Source of the DNA: JAAELZ01 sp965223465
GTDB lineage: Bacteria > Pseudomonadota > Gammaproteobacteria > Arenicellales > Poriferihabitantaceae
Assembly: GCA_965223465.1 (NCBI GenBank)
Contig: OZ245025.1
Span: forward strand, 1,674,001-1,738,000
Direction: 5' to 3'
Length of the DNA stretch: 64,000 nt
Shown here: one piece after another, positions 60,791-64,000 of the stretch
Position numbering within the stretch: position 1 is the stretch's first letter
How the letters are laid out: each line of letters begins with the position of its first letter
Program-made: the position numbers and the translations under genes
The notes under the pieces: generated by a model
Seen by the model: the letters and a program-made list of their open reading frames with translations, nothing else
Databases searched by the model: none
What the model was told of the DNA's origin: nothing

Positions 60791-61073
60791 TTTCCTCCGG
60801 GTGAATCGGTTCTTCGTGCTGTGTGTAGTAATCTTCTCTCCGCATCACTATTTTACGCATCTGGGTCGCAAGTAAGACCAATAGAACACATGCGATAAAG
60901 CCATAGAAAGCGTAAAAAGCGGGCACTTTTTCAACACCAATCAGAATGTGACGGTGAATCACAAAATCCGCGATTACCAGGCACACACAACTCACATAAA
61001 ACACGCGTAATATGCGTTTAATGTTCTCTGGTTGATAGAAAAAGCCTTCAGGTTTTTTATTTGAATGCGCCAT
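60777..61073 (-). CDS. Small membrane protein of the antiporter cluster
   Basis: A 98-residue protein with two hydrophobic helices (ILRVFYVSCVCLVIADFVI; FYAFYGFIACVLLVLLATQM) and charged ends (the C-terminus has EEPIHPEENEHG). It is encoded between the first and second antiporter-like subunits (12-base gap and 14-base overlap). It is not one of the standard Mrp subunits A, B, C, E, F or G by eye. The role, perhaps accessory or assembly factor, is inferred from position only. Confidence 0.7.
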   Translation of the reverse strand: MAHSNKKPEGFFYQPENIKRILRVFYVSCVCLVIADFVIHRHILIGVEKVPAFYAFYGFIACVLLVLLATQMRKIVMRREDYYTQHEEPIHPEENEHG

Positions 61074-61085
61074 GCTTGTGCCTCC

Positions 61086-62534
61086 TCAGCGTCCGATCAT
61101 CGATAGCAGGTCCATCACGCCATTGGAATAAAAGAAAAAAATGAGACAACCCAATGTCGTTACGCCAATGGCGAGTAAACAAGGCATCGGCGCCTCTTTG
61201 ATGTCATTGGAATTGGGTTGCGTGCGCGCGAAAAACGCTCGTATCGGTATCGGCAATAGATAAGCGATATTCAGCAACGAGCTCAGCATTAAGACAGCTA
61301 CCAGCCAGACTTGACCATTTGCCAGCGCGCCTTGTGAAATAGCAAGTTTACTCCACACCCCCGCTAGTGGCGGAAGACCAATAATACTAAGCGCTGCGAT
61401 GAAAAAGGCTGTCATTGTCCAGGGCATTTGTTTACCAATTCCATCCATATCGCTAATTGCTTTTTTATGCAGTGCAACCATAATGGCACCCGCACAAAAG
61501 AACAGTGTGATTTTACCGAATGCGTGACTCACAATGTGTAAGCCCGCACCGCGGGCAGCAAACTCGTTGGCCAATAGCGCCGCGAGGACAATATAGGCCA
61601 ACTGGCTGATGGTGGAATAGGCGAGTCGGGCCTTCAGATTATCTTTGGTCATTGCGATCAGCGATGCGATCAAAATGGTCGCTGCGGCTATCACAATCAA
61701 CCCCTGAGCTGCACCGGTTTTTTGCAGCGTTTCAAACCCAAATATGTATACGACGACTTTCAGAATTAAAAAGACCCCGGTTTTTACCACCGCAACCGCA
61801 TGTAATAACGCGCTCACGGGAGTTGGAGCCACCATGGCGTTGGGTAACCAGCTGTGAAAAGGCATCAATGCGGCTTTGCCAGTACCGAAAATGATCAACG
61901 CCAGCAGCACAGCCATCCAGCCTGAACTGAGTATGTCCGGGGGGACAATGCCTCCTGGGGTGAAGGTCAAACTGCCCGTCTTCCACCAGATAAAGATAAT
62001 CGCCGGCATTAATAATGCTATTGATCCTCCCATCAACAACCCTAGATAGATTCTGCCTGCTCGTTTGGCTTCAGATGTTCCTGCGTGGGTAACCAATGGG
62101 TAGGTTGAGAGCGTAATGGCTTCGTAAGCGATAAATAGCGTTAGTAGGTTGTCTGCATAGGCAGCAGCCATAACTGAGGCAATGGCTATTGCAAAGCAAA
62201 CGTAAAAACGGGTTTGATTTTTCTCATCGTGACCTCGCATGTAGCCGATACTGTACAGCGTAGTAACGATCCACAAAAAGCTCGCCAGCAATGCAAATAA
62301 CACACCGACGGGTTCTGCTGAGAGTTTTAATCCTATGCCCTGAAAAATTTCAAAAGATTCTGTTTCAAGCACTTCTCCCGCCATAAATGCCTGATAAACA
62401 AGAAGATTGAACCAAAATAAAATGCCAGCAGCAATGAAAATACTCGCTTCACGTAAATTACGTAAACGCTCTCCGAAGCCAATGATAAAAGGAATGGCTA
62501 TCAGAGGAGGAAATAACACCCAGGTGAGGCTCAT
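61086..62534 (-). CDS. Proton-conducting transporter subunit (MrpD/NuoN-like)
   Basis: A 482-residue protein with about 14 membrane helices. The family Glu is in TLFIAYEAITLSTYPLV, the Lys in GTGKAALMPFHSWLPNAMVAPTP, and the second half has DNLKARLAYSTISQLAYIVL. The C-terminus is hydrophobic. It overlaps the third subunit gene by four bases (ATGA). Same complex as its neighbours. Confidence 0.9.
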   Translation of the reverse strand: MSLTWVLFPPLIAIPFIIGFGERLRNLREASIFIAAGILFWFNLLVYQAFMAGEVLETESFEIFQGIGLKLSAEPVGVLFALLASFLWIVTTLYSIGYMRGHDEKNQTRFYVCFAIAIASVMAAAYADNLLTLFIAYEAITLSTYPLVTHAGTSEAKRAGRIYLGLLMGGSIALLMPAIIFIWWKTGSLTFTPGGIVPPDILSSGWMAVLLALIIFGTGKAALMPFHSWLPNAMVAPTPVSALLHAVAVVKTGVFLILKVVVYIFGFETLQKTGAAQGLIVIAAATILIASLIAMTKDNLKARLAYSTISQLAYIVLAALLANEFAARGAGLHIVSHAFGKITLFFCAGAIMVALHKKAISDMDGIGKQMPWTMTAFFIAALSIIGLPPLAGVWSKLAISQGALANGQVWLVAVLMLSSLLNIAYLLPIPIRAFFARTQPNSNDIKEAPMPCLLAIGVTTLGCLIFFFYSNGVMDLLSMIGR

Positions 62535-64000
62535 TGCACCGCCTCTATGGGAACGAAACCACTCAACAGTAAGGTTGCAGATGCGTCTGCAATATCAACA
62601 ACCGTATCACCACTGATTCCGGTAAACAAGCTAATGCCAATCAGAATCCACATTGGAATCAGCATCATCATGGGGGCTTCCCTGACTTCGTCAGACAATA
62701 AAGTTGAGCTCGCCGGCTTGAATAAGAACGCCTCTACAGTTTTACCAATGTAAACGATAGCCAACAATGAGCTGACGAGTATCATGATCGCGATGGGCCA
62801 CCAATCGGCATCCATTGCTGCACTTACTATATTCCATTTGCTGACAAAGCCCGCGGTTAGGGGAACACCAATCATGCTGATGCCCGCAACAATAAACCCG
62901 GACGTTGTCCACGGCATATTCCGTATTAAACCACCCACTGATGAGGCGCGTGCATTCCCAATGGAATAAATAATGCACCCAACTGACATGAACAGGGCAG
63001 CTTTTATAAAGGCATGGTTGATGATGTGAATGATACCCGCTGTAAGCCCCGCCTGGGTTGCCATACTAATAGAAGCGACGATATAGCCGATTTGGGCAAT
63101 ACTTGAATACGCTAACATTCGACGTAGATCTGTTTGAAAAACAGCCACCACCGACATCAATAAAAATCCCACGATCGATAGCGGTAATAGCACATATCCT
63201 AAAAGTAGTTGTCCAAAGCTATATTCTGGATTAAATACCTGAAAGAAAAAGCGTAGGAAGACATATATAGAGACTTTAGTTGCTGTTCCTGCCAGAAATG
63301 CTGTAACGGCGCTTGGCGCGAATTGATAGGCATTGGGCAACCAGGAATAGACTGGAAAAACAGCCGCCTTGATCAGCAAGCCCAACGTAATAAATGTAAA
63401 TGCTACGAGTATGGTTCTTGAACTGTTTGCGCCGGGGATACGTTCAGCTAGATCAACCATGTTTAATGTGCCAGTAGCCGCATACAAAAATCCGATCCCT
63501 ATCAGGATGAAGGATGCGCCTATACTCCCTAGTATCAGATAGCGAAATGCCGCCATCAGGGCACTTTTTCGCTCTCGGCCTAGCGCGATCAGCATGTACA
63601 TTGAAAGAGATGATATCTCCAGAAAAACGAATACATTGAAAGCATCACCGGTGATTAAAATCCCTAGTAATCCGGTTAAGCATAAAAGCCAACCAGTGTA
63701 GTAGAGATAGCGTCTTTCCTCGGCGATCTCCTTTTTCAGGGTGGGTAAGGAGTAGATCAATGCCATCAGGCTGATAAAGCTCACCAGTGCCAGCAGGGCG
63801 GCGTTGAGCGTATCAACATAATATTCAATGTCAGTAGGCGCGGCCCAGCTGCCCAGTTCATAGTGGATAACGCTGCCATCACTGGTTTGCAGAAATAGTT
63901 GCACCGAAAAAATAACGGTCAGCAGATTAGCGGTGGTCGCGATTAACCATGCTGCGTTGGTTTTATGTACAATCAGGCACACGGGTGCTGCCATCATCGG
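62531..64000 (-). CDS. Proton-conducting transporter subunit (MrpD/NuoN-like), truncated by window edge
   Basis: At least 489 residues. The frame stays open to the right edge, and homologues begin a few residues earlier, so the 5' end lies outside the window. Visible are VFLEISSLSMYMLIALG (conserved Glu), LGLLIKAAVFPVYSWLPNAYQFAP (Lys) and QTDLRRMLAYSSIAQIGYIVAS. The related subunits in order, 62531 then 61086 then 59093, form a triple. Upstream genes, outside the window, should show whether this is an Mrp antiporter. Confidence 0.9.
   Translation of the reverse strand, partial: PMMAAPVCLIVHKTNAAWLIATTANLLTVIFSVQLFLQTSDGSVIHYELGSWAAPTDIEYYVDTLNAALLALVSFISLMALIYSLPTLKKEIAEERRYLYYTGWLLCLTGLLGILITGDAFNVFVFLEISSLSMYMLIALGRERKSALMAAFRYLILGSIGASFILIGIGFLYAATGTLNMVDLAERIPGANSSRTILVAFTFITLGLLIKAAVFPVYSWLPNAYQFAPSAVTAFLAGTATKVSIYVFLRFFFQVFNPEYSFGQLLLGYVLLPLSIVGFLLMSVVAVFQTDLRRMLAYSSIAQIGYIVASISMATQAGLTAGIIHIINHAFIKAALFMSVGCIIYSIGNARASSVGGLIRNMPWTTSGFIVAGISMIGVPLTAGFVSKWNIVSAAMDADWWPIAIMILVSSLLAIVYIGKTVEAFLFKPASSTLLSDEVREAPMMMLIPMWILIGISLFTGISGDTVVDIADASATLLLSGFVPIEAVQ

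Overview
The window reads as a stretch of chromosome from a gammaproteobacterium, probably free-living, aquatic and with some sulfur-oxidising capacity. The reasons are the overall gene style (RppH, YccA-type BI-1 protein, DNA polymerase I next to a DUF2782 protein and a LOG protein, OxyR-type LysR regulator, TrpB2), together with a SoxB thiosulfohydrolase, a TRAP transporter, a tungstate ABC importer and an antiporter/complex-I-type membrane cluster. I see no rRNA, tRNA, CRISPR array, insertion sequence or prophage. Coding density is high except around 28.2-31.3 kb and 53.9-54.6 kb.

Layout. 0-2.8 kb: end of a 6-phosphogluconolactonase gene, a hydroxypyruvate-isomerase-like gene and 6-phosphogluconate dehydrogenase (sugar-acid / pentose phosphate group). 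2.8-5.3 kb (minus): TlpA-like thioredoxin, RppH, a small unknown protein, a LysR regulator. 5.5-7.4 kb: BI-1/YccA membrane protein with a clear terminator, then a secreted protein with two thioredoxin domains. 7.85-11.3 kb: a Zur-box-controlled zinc locus resembling Vibrio zrg, made of a His/Asp-rich periplasmic protein carrying a 15-bp minisatellite, an ABC ATPase, a MacB/FtsX-type permease and a DUF3299 protein. 11.6-17.2 kb: alpha/beta hydrolase, secreted pentapeptide-repeat protein, TrpB2, DUF2726/zinc-finger protein, MalM-like lipoprotein, DsbA-family isomerase. 17.2-28.2 kb: a lone soxB, then a catabolic cluster of TRAP transporter, D-amino-acid-dehydrogenase-like flavoprotein, enolase-superfamily enzyme and ThDP enzyme. 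A GntR repressor and an Asp/Glu-racemase-family protein are divergent from it, across a promoter region with candidate operators.

28.2-31.3 kb is a gene-poor stretch of small unknown proteins ending in a bacteriohemerythrin. 31.3-35.2 kb carries a HupE/UreJ-type membrane protein, an ECF sigma factor and an overlapping membrane-anchored von Willebrand A protein that may include an anti-sigma segment. 35.3-41.5 kb has a VOC protein, a second pentapeptide protein, an AraC regulator, two SnoaL-like secreted proteins, then a tightly overlapping run of LigB/DODA-type dioxygenase, zinc macrodomain ADP-ribosyl hydrolase and class M sirtuin. 41.7-45 kb is a tupBCA tungstate importer plus a convergent HTH/substrate-binding regulator. 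45-53.9 kb holds YgjP-type metallopeptidase, DUF2782, LOG, polA, OxyR-like, small proteins, a BNR-repeat protein and a class V aminotransferase. 54.5-58.4 kb is a 7TMR-DISM kinase / NarL-type regulator pair with an MFS transporter, beside a degenerate non-coding tandem duplication. 59-64 kb encodes three MrpD/NuoN-like proton-channel subunits and a small membrane protein, running off the right edge.

The strongest candidates for undescribed biology are the 19.3-28.2 kb catabolic cluster, the dioxygenase-macrodomain-sirtuin operon without its usual lipoylation partners, and the ECF sigma / vWA pair. All functional statements rest on family resemblance read by eye; no database search was run.
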